From: Termitomyces sp. T153
Taxonomy: Eukaryota > Basidiomycota > Agaricomycetes > Agaricales > Lyophyllaceae
Length of the DNA stretch: 64,000 bases
Direction of reading: 5' to 3'
NCBI GenBank assembly: GCA_018296165.2
Contig: JACKQL020000031.1
Span: forward strand, 558,001-622,000
Part shown: piece by piece, positions 1 through 11,939 of the stretch
Numbering within the stretch: position 1 is the first letter of the stretch
Layout of the letters: every line of letters begins with the position of its first letter
Program-made: the position numbers and the translations under genes
Notes under the pieces: model-generated
Seen by the model: only the letters and a program-made list of their open reading frames with translations
What the model was told of the DNA's origin: nothing
Databases searched by the model: none

Positions 1-453
1 CACATTTTTTCCGTTCCTCAAAGTGACGTTCAACAACATCATGATCACTTTACATAATTGCTATGTCGGATTGACCAGCACATCGTACTGAATTGAACAG
101 GGATTGTACATGACGGGGCTACGGTGGTCGTGCTAGCCCGAATGTCCGTCACGGAAGGGAAAATCAAAAGTCTCCGAGTCGTGCTTGGGTTATTTATTAC
201 ATATCAAATTTTGCGTGTGAAAACACTCGTCTTCAGAAACCTTTTAGGCCGGTGGTTCACTCCAGAGTCTTCGGCCGTCGTCCACGGTCGCGCTCAGCGA
301 GAGAGCCCAGTAAGTGTTTAAATGTATCCTCAATTGTGTGATTTCACGACTGTTAGCATCAAAGTGACTGATTCTCGCGTCAAAACTCAGGTCCGTCCGA
401 GTCATTCATCGAGGTGTAAGGCGTTCTGTCCTGGGCGTTGATTTCTGCTGAAG
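1..453. other. 5' flank and leader of the first gene; no gene recognised
   Basis: This stretch precedes the first supported start codon. The only plus-strand frame of note (124-321, 65 codons) has no recognisable similarity and no good splice connection to the gene downstream. It probably holds the promoter and 5' untranslated leader of the gene starting at 454. No TATA box or other defined motif stood out. CpG is frequent, as in the rest of the genic block. Confidence 0.4.
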
Positions 454-3400
454 ATGGCGACGACACGACAGGACCCCGCCTCTCCCGCTCGTTTTTCTTG
501 GTTCACCTTTGGCCTGGGGTCTAGGTCAGCAAACGCGTCGGCAGACCGTGCTCACGAGACTGAACTGGGTGATCCATGGTTTATACCGTACAGCGGGCCT
601 GTGGAACCTCCCCGAGAACCCTTCCGAAGGCGTCTGGAACGTGATAGCTGGGGCGACCCAATAATAAGAGCTGAAGAAGAAGACACGACCAATGTTCATA
701 AATCTTATGAGGTTGGGAGTGATTTTCGCCATCCCTTTGCCACAGACAGCCGAGCTCCCGGCGTCGGGGATAACAATTTTTATACAGGTCGTCGAGCCAG
801 GACGCAATCTATGGTTTCAGATCGGACCGTACCTTCAGACCCTAGTCAAGCCAGTATACGACGATTGACCATCACATCTCCGAGGCTGCCAGCACCCCTG
901 CTCGTCTCCGGAGGCATTGGAGAGTCTCCCATGCCGCCGCCTACCCATCAAAAGACTGCCTCAAAAGAGAGAATTAGTATCGGTATCGCGGACTTTTTCT
1001 CGTTCGGTGGGCAGACGAGGAAGAGGACTTCGGAACTTCATATCCCTCCGAAGATATATACGAAAACAAAGTCTGATCAGCGTTCTTCCAGATCAGGATC
1101 AGCAGGTGTTAGGCGTAGTTCCTCCACTGAATCGGATTCGTTTTGGGGGCAGCGTAACCTGGGTAACACAAAGGTCGCAGGAATTGATGAGCATCATCAT
1201 GCTTCCTATCATCTTACAAACGCGTGTCAGAAGACAAGGTCTAACGTAAATAATCAATCCTCCAGTCACCCCTATAACTCAACTTCGCGTCGACAACAGC
1301 AATTGTCGACAGTATCCGTATCTGAATCCAACACTCGTCATCCATTCTCATACGTCTTTCCTCCCACTCTTGAGGATAATGGCCCACGAACAGCCCCCTC
1401 GCTGTCGACTGATCCCATTGCTTCCAGTACAACGCATGTTGTGACACATATAACAAATGTCACTGGACAGGGGGCGCTTTTGCAAAATACGACGAGTATT
1501 ATTCCGGTGCAGAAGGGCTTGCCCCTCCCCTTCTCCGATCCCGAGGAGATCAAAGGACTAAGGAATTCTGCTTCCACGCCTAACCTTCGTAACGCTTTTG
1601 TCCCCCGTCTGTCTTCACAATTTCCTAGCAAAATGTCCCCAACAACCAAGATCAAAGAGCGTTTACTGTCCGTGGAGACCTGGTGTGATGCCCTTTTATT
1701 TCCGCGTCCCCGACTAAAGATGAAGCAAGCCGGCTGCGACACCGAGGGAGAGCGCATCGTTAGCTTACCTCCTAGTCCGGTTAACCAGTCTGGACAAATA
1801 ACCGCAGTACCCGCAGCGTTTGAGCAGAGTGTAGCTTCGAGAGTATTGGCACATTCAAGGTCACTTGCCGACTTCGAGAAGGTTCGTAAAAATCGTCCCA
1901 TCACAGAACCAGAGCCTTCGTCGTCATTGACGGGGTTGCAACCGCGTATCAATGCGTCGATCCAAATGAACAGGCCACACCGGCCGAAGAATCGGGCTCT
2001 TGATGATCTGGTTTTACCAAGCCCTATTCCCTCGTTGGCTCAGTCAGTGGTCACTGCTTCTTTATGTCAAAATACTTGCTCAATAACTCACTGAACCAGA
2101 GTTATAGAAGAAGGGGAGAAATTCCGTAATCAGCGTAAACAATGGCAAAACCAAGCTGCAAAATCTTTTCAGAACAAACGTACTCGTAGCATTTCCCGAA
2201 TTCGGTCAAAATCTCTCACCCACAAAGAGTGGAAGAACGACGGAGGTCGGCCTAGTAACATCGACTTCCTTGCGGCCAAGGCCTGCCTTGGGAGTCAGAT
2301 TCTTTCGCCTGTCGTTGTAGAACACAGGTGTAAAAGTTCCCAAATCACCTCTTTTGGTACTGGGCTACCTACCAGAAACTCCCATTTTCATTCAAGCTCT
2401 CTCGCAATGGCTCAGTCTAAATCTTCGAAATCTCATATCCGTGGCCAGCCACGTTCAGGCTCGCTTGGCAGGGTCGTTCTCGAAGCGTCGAAGGATATTC
2501 AGCGTGATAACCCATTTGGTAGGGATTTTTTCACAAACGATGAACTTGAGAATGTTCTCAGAGGGGACAGTACGAAGATGATACGGCTTGCTGATCCCGT
2601 CCTGGCGCCAAATCCGATACTCGGTCAGAATTCACCTATGTCGCCTAGATCTCTTGTGAACGACGCAAGAGTTGGCATTGCACTGACTACTCCACCTTCG
2701 GTCGATGATCCACATGGTGTCAAGGCCATGCGGCTGCCCTCACATCCTTATGCACAAGGTGGCCTATACTCCTTCGGACCTGCTCATTCAGAGCCTAGGG
2801 TGCCAGACCACGATGTTCGTGATCCCCTCGTCGAAGATCTTTCGGCAAAGGCGAACATTAGTTCCATGTCTCGTGGAACAGGTGGTCCCGTGATCACGTC
2901 TTCCTACCATCCCTATGCTCAGCAGTCATCGTCACGCGATTCATATTTTCCCGATGCGAAATACACACACAGCGACATTCCAGCACCTTCAAAGATGTGG
3001 GCTCAATTGTCTTCCGGTATCATTACAGGGGTCCATCCAGATGATATTCAGTACTCGCCACTTATGTCGCAAAATGCACATGAACCTGAAAACGTTGATG
3101 ATCTTATTCGGAATTCTGGAGTCATCAATGATACTGTCAACATCGGGGAAGCTCTCGCGTTCGCTGTGAGCCCAAGGTCGAGTAAAGACAGTGGATTAGG
3201 CACAAGCGAAGAGCATGCCACTGCCAATCCTAGCTACCAAATATCTGTCCAGGCAGCCAAGGAAAGCGTTAGACATCTTGTGCAATATGATACAACACGA
3301 CCGACCCATCTTCCGCTTCAACCAACCGATCATGATTCAGCGCACACCTTTGCTTCCTCTCCCTTACTTCACCAGCCACAATCTGCACCCGACATGGTAC

Positions 3401-4437
3401 ATAATACCACGCCTCTCATGGTAGTGACTCAGACTAGGGCCTTACCCGAGAACATGTCTCGTCGATCTTTACGTTCCATTAGTGATCCAGATGATCTAGA
3501 GGGATTCTATGACTTATTTTACGACCCAAATCGTCCTATTCAACATCTGGCTTCTCAGGTGAACTATGCATCGGTATCTGGTACTTCGAGAGCCGAAAGT
3601 GAGCTTGCAAGCTTGGCGCGTCAACTGAGTGAAGAACTCGAGCAAATGACGCTGGAGCAGGGAGGCAGCCAGTATTGGCGTTCGTCAATGGAGGAGTTCC
3701 CGAGTTCTATTGCTAGAAAAGCCACAGGATCAACTCTTGAATTCATTTTTGAAGAGACAGCTTCACCAGGCTTAGGGTCGACTGGTCTTTTCCCACCTGG
3801 CCAGCATACATTTTCTCCATTCCAGGCATCTTCAGTCAAGATCCCAGAAGATGTTGAATTATCTCGGGCTTCCTCTCTCATCGAGCTCGAGAAGGATGTG
3901 GTTGGCAAGTATTCGTCTTCATGAATGTTTTTCGTCACTTACGCAGAGCTTTATAGAATCTCGTGCTGGTGTCATGGAGTCAACCTCCATTCATACCATC
4001 GTTGATGAAGAAGCTCGAGCATCGTTGATCGATCACATGCCCTCGCCAGTCGAACGTAAAAGATATGTAAACGATAAGACCTTATCCGAACGAGAGAACT
4101 ATGGTCAGCTCAGAACAAATTCTGGGCTGCAACCATCCTTGGTCGATCCTACACGCAGCAGTTCTGCGACTTCTTCCACCATGTCCCGCATGTCAACTCT
4201 ATCTGACTTTCCAGCGCCACCTCAAAGACACGCCGTCGAACGCATGTCTCTTATCACTTCATATTTTGACGAAGCACCTTTGCTGAGCGAGCTTCGTGCA
4301 CAGTGACATCACCAGCGATTCTGGCCCCTCTTGACAATGCTAACATGGGTCATTCTGACGAGCAGAGTAGTGACGAAGACATGGAAGAACTGGTTGCAGC
4401 TCTTTCCTCTCACTCCCATTCAACATCTCGTCATTAG
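454..4437 (+). CDS. Ser/Pro-rich protein of unknown function (about 1270 aa, four exons)
   Basis: A long spliced frame reading like a conserved but uncharacterised agaricomycete protein; I know no function. My model is 454-2042, 2100-~3897, 3947-4302 and 4368-4437. Intron 1 (2043-2099) has a good GTCAGT donor and removes the in-frame TGA at 2092; it joins a SLAQ segment to VIEEGEKF. Intron 2 ends at the CAG at 3946 but its donor is ambiguous (3898, 3901 or 3909). Intron 3 (4303-4367) has a TGCTAAC branch site and restores a C-terminus with an acidic SDEDMEEL stretch; without it the protein ends at 4306. The protein is largely low complexity: Ser/Thr/Pro-rich, with a charged, possibly coiled segment just after intron 1. 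There is no signal peptide or membrane segment. It runs tail-to-tail with SEN54; AATAAA at 4606-4611 is a possible poly(A) signal. Confidence 0.75.
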
Positions 4438-4654
4438 TCAACACTCTTTCATGTGAATACCATATATCATATATGTCACTTATGTATACGGTTTTATACC
4501 TTAATTTCCCCTTTCAATGTAGTTAGTCTGTAATTCAATGACGATGATATCGTTAATTGTATTGAATCAAACCATCGTGTAACAGTTTGCATTGCTTAGG
4601 ATACCAATAAAGATAGCAACAATTATCCATTTAAATATTCAACCGACTTGTATT

Positions 4655-6318
4655 TCATGCCATCGGCCATTCCGTAAATTCACCTTGTCCGAATCGGAAA
4701 AAACTGATGCTCCCAGCATCAACAACTGCAATGACAATTAGTTTTTTGCCGGCCTTTAGTGCCATGAAAGGGTGCGGTCGTCGGATGGGCCCAGTGGGTT
4801 GAGTCGAGGGAAAAGCCCATGGGAACAGACGTTGAATGAGGGATGGCTTGGTTATGATGGCTGCCGGTGAAGAGGAAGGTTTAGAAGACAAGGAAACTGG
4901 GATGTTGGCGGTAACGACAGAAGTCGGAGGGGGGGTAGCCGTAGAAATAGACAAAGGTCGACGTATTCTAGGGAGAGGAGGAGGTAGCTCGGGCAAAACG
5001 TCAAAGAGATCGGTCAATTCTTGAAGTGTTGGCATTGGCGTAGTTCTCGCGCTGAGGAACAATGTCGGATGCATAAACATGATAGTAATGGAAGGTCCTA
5101 CTTGATGACGACAACTTGGAAATCAGGAACAGGCGGGGCAGATCGCTTGAAGGGAGTTGAAGGTTTGTATATATTGTAAAACACCTGATATGGTGAGCTG
5201 GTCTTCTTCTCGAGTCTCTTTGCGAGGTCTGGGTTGTGCAAGGCAACTTTGTGACCTGAGAGCATGAAACGCAAGGATCGGAAGACGCAAGCTGACGATA
5301 CGCTGAGTGACTGGAGAATTATGGAACAGAAAGGTCTGCGGAGCTTACCATAGTTTTGATTCTGATACAGCCAGCGGCTAATGTGAAGAGGTCGCCACCA
5401 ATTGAAGGGTTTTGAAAATATATTAGTTATCCAGAGAGAGAAGGAGGAGAACATGCGCCTCAAGATATATTGCGACGAGGTAGCAGTTACAACCTGCAAT
5501 TTTTGTGACGGCCACGGGGAAGGAATTGGATAATAGGGTGTGGGAGGATTTGTTCGCATGACTGAGTATCCCAAGCGCTTGAGGTAGGTATATACCTGAG
5601 TCCATGATATGTGAAGTAACCCTGTTGGGAGTAGAATAGAAGCCTACCTGCAGCCTTTCCAAAGTGAGATCCTCTACCCCAAGCATTTCTGCATAGACTT
5701 GTTGAACGGTCATGGGCGCTCCAGACATCTCTGATAGTGTTTTGGCTATGTCATTGTCCTTCCAACAGAATAGGGATCCTCTCTCCACGAGATAGATAGT
5801 CTCTTCAGGCAAAAGTTCGAGCCGCTTCTGGATCTTTTCGACGCCATTTTCGTCAACGACAGGGCGAGGAGCAGAGTGCCCCATGGCTGTAAAGTGGATG
5901 CCTTTGGCTGAAGTGACATGGGTGCGGCCAATACTCGGGTACCATACAGCATAGCTGACGGTCTTACTGAGAGAAGGTAAGGCTTTCTCAAGATAAGATC
6001 AGAGAGTATGTACTTAGAAATAGTACGCGTCGCTCTTAGCGTATCGAACATTGCTGACCTCGCGCTATCCAAGACATGAATCTGGAGACCTGAGCCGCCG
6101 CCTGGTTTAGGTTCAAAATCTTTTTCGCCGCGCTTCGGTATGACGGGTCGCGCGATTCCAGGACTGAAAACGAGTCATGAGACGATGATGATGTGCGGAA
6201 GCAACGTGTTGCAGACGCACAGATTTGCCCAATCAAGACCTCCTTCTTCGTCGCCGGAGGACTGGGCATCATCGTCGTCCAGAGTGAGCTGGGTAGGAGG
6301 AGGCTGTTCGTCGTCCAT
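4655..6318 (-). CDS. SEN54: tRNA-splicing endonuclease subunit Sen54
   Basis: Structural subunit of the nuclear tRNA-intron endonuclease (Sen2-Sen34-Sen15-Sen54), which cuts introns out of pre-tRNAs. Exons on the minus strand: 6318-6221, 6163-6014, 5966-5648, 5595-5349, 5291-5102 and 5051-4655. The introns are 47-57 nt, all GT-AG, and the join gives 466 codons plus stop. The start is the ATG opening MDDEQPPP. Family hallmarks are the N-terminal block with RPVIPKRGEKDFEP, AMFDTLRATR, SYAVWYP, a MGHSAPRPVV segment, the LVERGSLFCW core and QVYAEMLG, then PPTPYYPIPSPWP, WWRPLHIS, SGHKVALHNP, YKPSTPFKRSAPP and DFQVVVI, an ELTDLFDVLPE segment, and a short C-terminal beta-rich tail (PFMALKAGKKLIVIAVVDAG). 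A low-complexity Ser/Thr/Pro linker precedes the tail. No stops or frameshifts: an intact housekeeping gene. It shares a short promoter with the next gene. Confidence 0.93.
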
Positions 6319-6422
6319 AGCAGGGACGAGCAGAACATGCCGTAAACATGATGCAGGCTCGGGGATTGCCGAAGGTACCCTAACCTTATGGCTTCCGTGC
6401 AACATTCTGCATTCCCTCTACG
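6319..6422. promoter_or_regulatory. Bidirectional promoter between SEN54 and the EH-like gene
   Basis: Only 104 bp separate the divergent start codons at 6318 (minus) and 6423 (plus), so both 5' leaders and core promoters must lie here or overlap the opposite gene. No TATA box is visible. Position and size are seen directly; shared regulation is inferred. Confidence 0.55.
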
Positions 6423-8472
6423 ATGCGGCCGCTCACGCTGCATGCCTCGGCGCTCAATGACGAGGAATACGAGCTCTATACGGCGAGTCTGCGGGACCTG
6501 AACGACTACTCGGACTCCGCCACACACGATGACGCCTACTATGAGGGCACGCAGGTCGGGGTAAGGGAAGTCAGGGGATGGATGCGGGGGAGATATGCGC
6601 ATCTGCAACCCGGGGTAATTGATTCGGCAAGTAATGGAGTGGCGTCTATATACACAATCTAATTCTACTCCAGATCCTCCGTTTTTTTGCGCCTGGATTG
6701 GAGAACACCGACGTACTCACCGGGGGCCAGTTCTTTGCAGCCCTGAGGCTCGTAGTGCACGCTGATCAGGGAAAGGATGTTGACCGCAACCTAGGCTTCG
6801 TGCAAGGTTGTTCTGCATCTTTCACTTACCGCTGTATAACTCAATCTTAGCAGCTCATCCTGCGCCACCCAAAATCACGCCGGCGCAGCCAGTAGTTCCG
6901 CCACATTCTCCCCACAATCCCTTCGTTGCACGTGTACCCCCTCTTCCTCCTCGCAAGACTGCGCCACAGCCCCTTGCAACTCCTCCGAAACACGTTTCTA
7001 CCTCCCTCCTTCCACCTTCTCGCAAATCCACGTCTCCTACCCGCCCCGCCCCTCCAGTGCACCACCCGCCCCTCCCTCCCCCGCCACACCACCCTCCGGT
7101 TCCCCCGAAGCCCACACATGTTACCTCAACCCTCATTAAGCAGTCACTGCAAGCAAGTAAGGCTGCACAATCGATGAAGCGAGCAGAAGCCCAGCTAGAA
7201 GGAGAACGCGTGATGCAGGTCCTCAAACGTAGCTCAGTCGTGTCGACTCTTCCAGGTGCCCGCGTCGAGCGCTCATCTATCGTTGTAGGAGCTTCCGTGA
7301 GTACGACCCAGCACAACAACCACAATTATAGTCCATCCCCACCGAGCGGGGAGGCTACGCCGTCGATATCGAGTGGTGAAAGCATCGAAGGTAGAGCACC
7401 ACCATTGCCAAGGCGACGAAACACTCGCCAGCAACAACCGAGCCCGCCCGTCTCAGTCAGCTCCCTCGAACAAGTCGCGTTGGCTCGGACGCCTTCGGAG
7501 TCTACTCAAGTCCGTTTTGTGGATCGTCACATTTCTGGTGCGCCCTTGATCTCCACACCGCCTCCTCCCCCGGCACGCTCTTCTACAAACCCTTTTCCTG
7601 TTTTCAATACACACTCATCCACCACAAACAACCCATACCCCCACCCTTCCACGCCTTCTTTCATGTCTTATACCGCTTCTCCCCAGGGTTCTCCCTCTCG
7701 CGGCACTACTGACCTCCCCCCGCCTACCCATCCTGACCGTCTACCCCCAGCATTCACTCCTAGCACTCCTTCTACTGTAACCTCACCACTTAGCACTACA
7801 GTGACAAATGACTCGCAAGAATCCCCCACTACGCGTGTCTTTCGCTCTAAGTCACTACACTATCCATCACCTCCCTTCCCTTCACTCTCTGCTGCCCCGC
7901 CACGCCCTGAGAGTATGCAAGTCATTGTTGGTACGGGGGATAGGAATAGCCTGACAACAGTGTCATTATCTCGACATTCTTCAAACTCTGCCTTGACTCA
8001 TGGGCCACACAAGAGGCAGACTTCCTTGAGCGCGACATTTGCATCGTTGGGACTAGAACGCGATAAAGAGGGGCAGGAGAGAACACAGGAGGAGAGGGAG
8101 AGTCCATTAGGAAAATTTGCGCGTTCATGGCAACCGCGTCTCGAAAAGGCGCGTTACAAGGCGGAGGCCGGGTTGAGTCGTCGAGGGTTCGTTCGTAATG
8201 GAGACCGTTGCGAGAGGAGCAGGAGTAAAGGGCCAGAAGAGACAGAAGACTTGTTGGCATCGAGTCCTTTTGACGGGAACAAAGGAAACGAGAGGTTGGC
8301 TGGAGGTTGGCAAGGACGTGGCTATAGTTACGAGTACGAAGGTTACGATCCTCCAAGCGTGGATGGGAGCGTGCAAGCATCAAGCGATGATGACTCTTCT
8401 CCGCATCGACTTAGTGAGCGTGACGGGCTAAAGTGGCCTGTGGGGGAGGGCGAAGGGTGGAGACCATTATAG
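6423..8472 (+). CDS. Proline-rich protein with an EH-like N-terminal domain
   Basis: Exons 6423-6626, 6674-6806 and 6851-8472 join into 653 codons including the stop (652 aa). Intron 1 (6627-6673) starts with GCAAGT, a GC-AG intron; intron 2 (6807-6850) is an ordinary GT-AG of 44 nt. Residues about 50-115 (VRGWMRGRY, GVIDSILRFF, LTGGQFFAALRLVVHA, LGFVQ) resemble an Eps15-homology/EF-hand fold in pattern, which would suit endocytosis or membrane traffic, but I am not certain of that assignment. Residues about 115-210 are very rich in PPLPPR-type motifs that could bind SH3 domains. The middle is Ser/Thr/Pro-rich with conserved-looking islands (SLSATFASLGLERD, FARSWQPRLEKARYKAEAGL). No signal peptide or membrane span. 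The start overlaps nothing upstream and lies 104 bp from SEN54. CDC73 begins 105 bp after its stop on the same strand. Confidence 0.8.
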
Positions 8473-8577
8473 AATTAGATACCTTAACAATGGTGGATAA
8501 CTCGTACATTCCCACGGTCATTGAATCCACATTGAATAAATTAATGTTAATGAATTTCTCGAAACTTGATCTCAACA

Positions 8578-10217
8578 ATGTCTTCAACGGATGCTTTGCT
8601 TAGTCTCAGACAAGCCATTAAGGCAAAGGAACCAATAACCTATGCTGATGGCAATGGCTCGTGTTCCACTCTTCTTAATGCGACCCATCTTGTTATTTCT
8701 TGTGTTTCTCTGCCAAAATCGAGCCCAACACGATATCTCAAGACCGGCGTAACAAACGCGACCAGTCCGTCCGATTTCTTCTCTCTCGAGGCTGTGTATC
8801 TCGCTTGGCTACTTCGTGATGCAGGGGGTGCGGAGTATATGAAGCAGGCACGGGAGAACGGTCTCGCTGTGGGATTTGTTAGTGTGACGGAGAGGAAGAA
8901 TGTCGTAGACTGGTTAGAGGGACGGTCACACGAAAATGCGAGAATCGTGCCGCTGCCATGTTAGTGCTCTATGTCATACATATTCGCTTGAATTGATCGT
9001 ATTGCACGCTCATACAGCAGACTCAACAACTCCTCCCGGCAGCCCACCTCGATTAGCAAATGCTGCTACACTAGCCCCTAGAAAGGCTCATGCAGAGCTA
9101 ATGAATTCGTCGCCCTCCAAAAGACGCTACGTCGCAGATGCACACGACGTCGAAGTGGTAAAGAAGATCAGGCAGAGCGAGGTGGAGCTCAGAGACCGAA
9201 ATTCGGTGCTCCGAGGGACCAAACCAAATGTAAGCCCTAATAATCACTTCTCGTAGACCGCCTTCATTCACTCTGAAATAGAACTTCTCTTCAATTCGAA
9301 CAGTATATGCCGAAAAACTAAAGAAGATGAAAGAAGCCAGCAAAAACGGCAACGTCGCCCCTTCAGTTATGTCAACAACAGGTAATGTCACAAGACTTAT
9401 CAATGACCCGTCTATAAACGATTGATTTTGTAGATGCCAAGATGCAAGCTCGCAAAGCGCGTCCGTATTGTCCCTTTGACTAGTTGGCGCTTTCACATGT
9501 TTAATTTTTTAGGCAACAATTACCCAATAATCATGATTTCGTCTTCACCGACAGCACTCATCACAATGCACAACGTCAAGCGGTTTTTGCAGGAATCAAC
9601 GTATGTATCAGCTTCGTATCATTCCTAACTGTATTCAATCTTTCCAATCTAGCTTCGAGCCGTCTCAAGACGCACGAGCGCGCGCTGCCGCTGAGGGCAA
9701 CACGCGACCCGAAGACATGATCCCCATATATCGCAAACGAACTCATATTGACTCCAGTGGTAAAGAGACTGAGACCCATGCACGTTACTACATCGTTGAT
9801 AGTGTGGAGGCGCTATCCAAGTTTGGTGCCGACGCTTGGGACCGAGTGGTGTGTGTGATGACCACAGGGCAAGCATGGCAATTCCGCCCTTACAAGTGGA
9901 ATGAACCGATACAACTTTTTCATCATGGTATGGGTAATGATCTTCCAGTTGATCAAGGCAGGCTCAGATGCTCTTATAGTGAAAGGCATATATGTTTCAT
10001 GGGCCAATGATCCACCAAATGCAAAAATCAAGGATTGGAATGTCATGGAGCTCAAGGTCAAATGGTTTGGTGCTCGAAACATTGCTTTGAGCTGACAACC
10101 TTGTTTAAATAGATTGACCCACATCGGAGACACGTTGACAAGTCTGTTGTTGCCCACTTCTGGAAAACCCTTGATACATGGATAGCAGCAAACAAGCCTT
10201 GGCTGATGACAGCATGA
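8578..10217 (+). CDS. CDC73: Cdc73/parafibromin, Paf1 complex subunit
   Basis: Nuclear component of the Paf1 complex, which travels with RNA polymerase II and supports elongation and histone modification. Eight exons: 8578-8959, 9018-9229, 9282-9381, 9434-9460, 9513-9600, 9653-9927, 9980-10056 and 10113-10217. Seven GT-AG introns of 52-58 nt; exon 4 is only 27 nt. The join is 422 codons including the stop. Start chosen at ATG 8578 (MSSTDALLSLRQAI), the usual N-terminus of fungal orthologues. The N-terminal part holds YLAWLLRDA and GFVSVTERKNVVDWLEG; the middle holds KRRYVADAHDVEVVKK, ELRDRNSVLRG and NFSSIRTVYAEKLKK. From about residue 241 comes the Ras-like C-terminal domain: NNYPIIMISSSPTALITM, NVKRFLQE, IPIYRKRT, WDRVVCVMTTGQAWQFRPYKW, GIYVSWANDPPN and VDKSVVAHFWKTLD. 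No disabling changes. Repeat-derived DNA starts shortly after the stop. Confidence 0.96.
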
Positions 10218-10639
10218 ATTATTATACCCACCATAATTTTTCTCTGTAGACTGTCAATCTCTAGATTTGTGAGTAAAAATAGAGTGGGGGAGTGATGTGC
10301 CGGAGTGCTCCTTCGAAATTGCTTTCAAAAGGGCTCCTTGAAACCTTTCTGGGCAATTTGACCCTTTCATTTGTCAGGTTTGATGAAACACTTCAGCACA
10401 GGCCTGTATCTCTTGCTAAGACATAGACCCAACCTCACTTCATTTGATTAGGTCCTTGATATTCTAACTCAATGCTGAGATTCATCCAGATTTCTAGACC
10501 CCTCATTTTCCAGACTCAATTTTACTTTGTTTGGTTAGGTCTCTGATTTACTTTTTTGGTGGTTCTATTGACTACTAGGTGTATCCACAAAGTTAGCTTC
10601 TAAGTGTCAGAAGGGGGTCTTGAGGAAATATATTCAAGC
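10218..10639. other. Transition from genes to repeats; no gene seen
   Basis: The region downstream of CDC73 contains no coding frame I can support. The first ~80 bp probably hold the CDC73 3' untranslated region. From about 10.3 kb base composition shifts to AT-rich and CpG nearly vanishes. A stretch beginning near 10295 (TGTGCCGG) could be the edge of an old LTR, but I found no partner copy in the window. Confidence 0.4.
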
Positions 10640-11170
10640 TTACACACTGAGTGTGGGGCTCAGGATCAGAAAACCTTGTGCCATGTTTGTGGCCCAAGGG
10701 GCCCCCACTAAAACTCTATTTGCTGACTTTCACACCCTGCTTGGGCATGTCTCACCATCTATTATTTTGAGCAATGTGTCTGTGACTAGCTTTTTGTCAA
10801 GAGCTTTGCAGCTATATCTGCTTCCATCTGAGTCTAGCTTCATCTTCTTCATCATTATGTTAGTTCATCTATTTTTAAACTTGTTCTCTGTAAGGATGAT
10901 GTCTGGGTCTGCCTCCCTTTGAATCTTCCACTCACATCTTATCTTCCAGAAAAATTGGGCAGATTCTGACATCATGATCAGGTGCATCCTTTTGCTAGCT
11001 GCCAACATCTTGCCCTTCCTGAAGTTTGGAATCATCAGGTAGCACTGCAGGATCAGTCCTATAGTTGGCTAAGTCCACTCTATTCCATGTTGTTTGCATA
11101 GTTTCTCCACAAACTTTCAGATGATGGATGTCTTGTCCTGAGGCTTGACACTCTGTTTGTCAGGGGACTG
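10640..11170 (-). pseudogene. LINE remnant (C-terminal tail of an RNase-H-type non-LTR element)
   Basis: On the minus strand one frame reads, with a few stop codons, a segment resembling the C-terminal tail of agaricomycete LINE polyproteins: KLCKQHGIEW, ESAQFFWKIRCEWKIQRE, ADPDIILTEN, then NIMMKKMKLD and KALDKKLV, ending near VLVGAPWA. In the families I recall, the pattern (I)SE(S/T)AH(L)IWKLRCEWRI followed by NRW..L follows the RNase H region. No reverse transcriptase or endonuclease part is present, so this is a truncated dead copy. Family assignment is from memory of the pattern and is moderately secure. Confidence 0.5.
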
Positions 11171-11939
11171 CTCATACTGGACCCCATTATTGTTTCTCTT
11201 ATTCCAAGCTGGCCTCATTCCATCTGCCCATCTTCTGAAAACAAGTACTTTCAACCAAGAGCTATCTAACAATCATATTCTCATGCAGTCATCTATCTGA
11301 AGGCCAGAGATTAAGGCCATTCACAATGAATTTCCATTTTTGGGTTGGATTGGTTGTTGATGAGTGCTTTTTATAGAAGCTCTAGAGTAAATTTTCCAAA
11401 TACTGGCATTAGAAATGCTTATACTTGTTTTGTTCTCTTTGGATCTCTCTCTGCTAGGTGAGTAGCTAGAACTCTTGAAATTCTTGTAAATGCTAAATAA
11501 ACTTTAGATCTCCCTCTGCCAGTTGTGTGATTGAGCCACAACCTCCTGAGGTTGCCCTTATAGCAGAACAAGTCTTTAGCTTTGGTCTGGATGCCCCCTT
11601 CTCAATTGCTTCAATAAGTTGAGGTAACTTACTACTACTCATATGACTCAACCAACTCTGCTACCCCTATGACCCAATCAACTCTTCTAGCACCTTTTCC
11701 CAATGCTTTGAGCTCCCAGGACAAATAATGTCAGAACTTTGGTTGGCCAGCAAAATCCAATGACAATTAAAGGGAATAAGAAAATCAGTGATTAAATTGA
11801 GACAGGTTAAGAATCTAATTCCAGTTAACCTGATCTGATTGCTGAGACAATTATTGCTAGGTTGTTTGGGAACCTGGTTCCCAATTGGCCTGGTGATTGG
11901 AAATGATCAATACAACAAAAAAACTATAACTACTGTATA
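11171..11939. repeat. Decayed repeat DNA with a Gypsy LTR fragment
   Basis: About 11455-11577 is, in reverse complement, similar to the LTR-like segment at 45361 and to the LTR at 25096. All share a GTGGCTCAA(T/G)TCACACA stretch followed by a twice-used AGCAGAGG-like purine motif. The rest of this interval shows nothing I recognise. Confidence 0.45.

Noticed and set aside
124..321. 65-codon open frame before the first gene
   Set aside because: No similarity, no splice link to the downstream gene and poor coding character; treated as leader or promoter.
4303..4306. Ending the first gene at the TGA at 4306
   Set aside because: A TGCTAAC branch site and an acceptor at 4367 restore a frame to 4437 with a plausible acidic tail; the short ending remains possible.
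6847..7325. Long minus-strand frames rich in Arg, Gly and Trp
   Set aside because: Antisense shadow of the proline-rich region of the EH-like gene.
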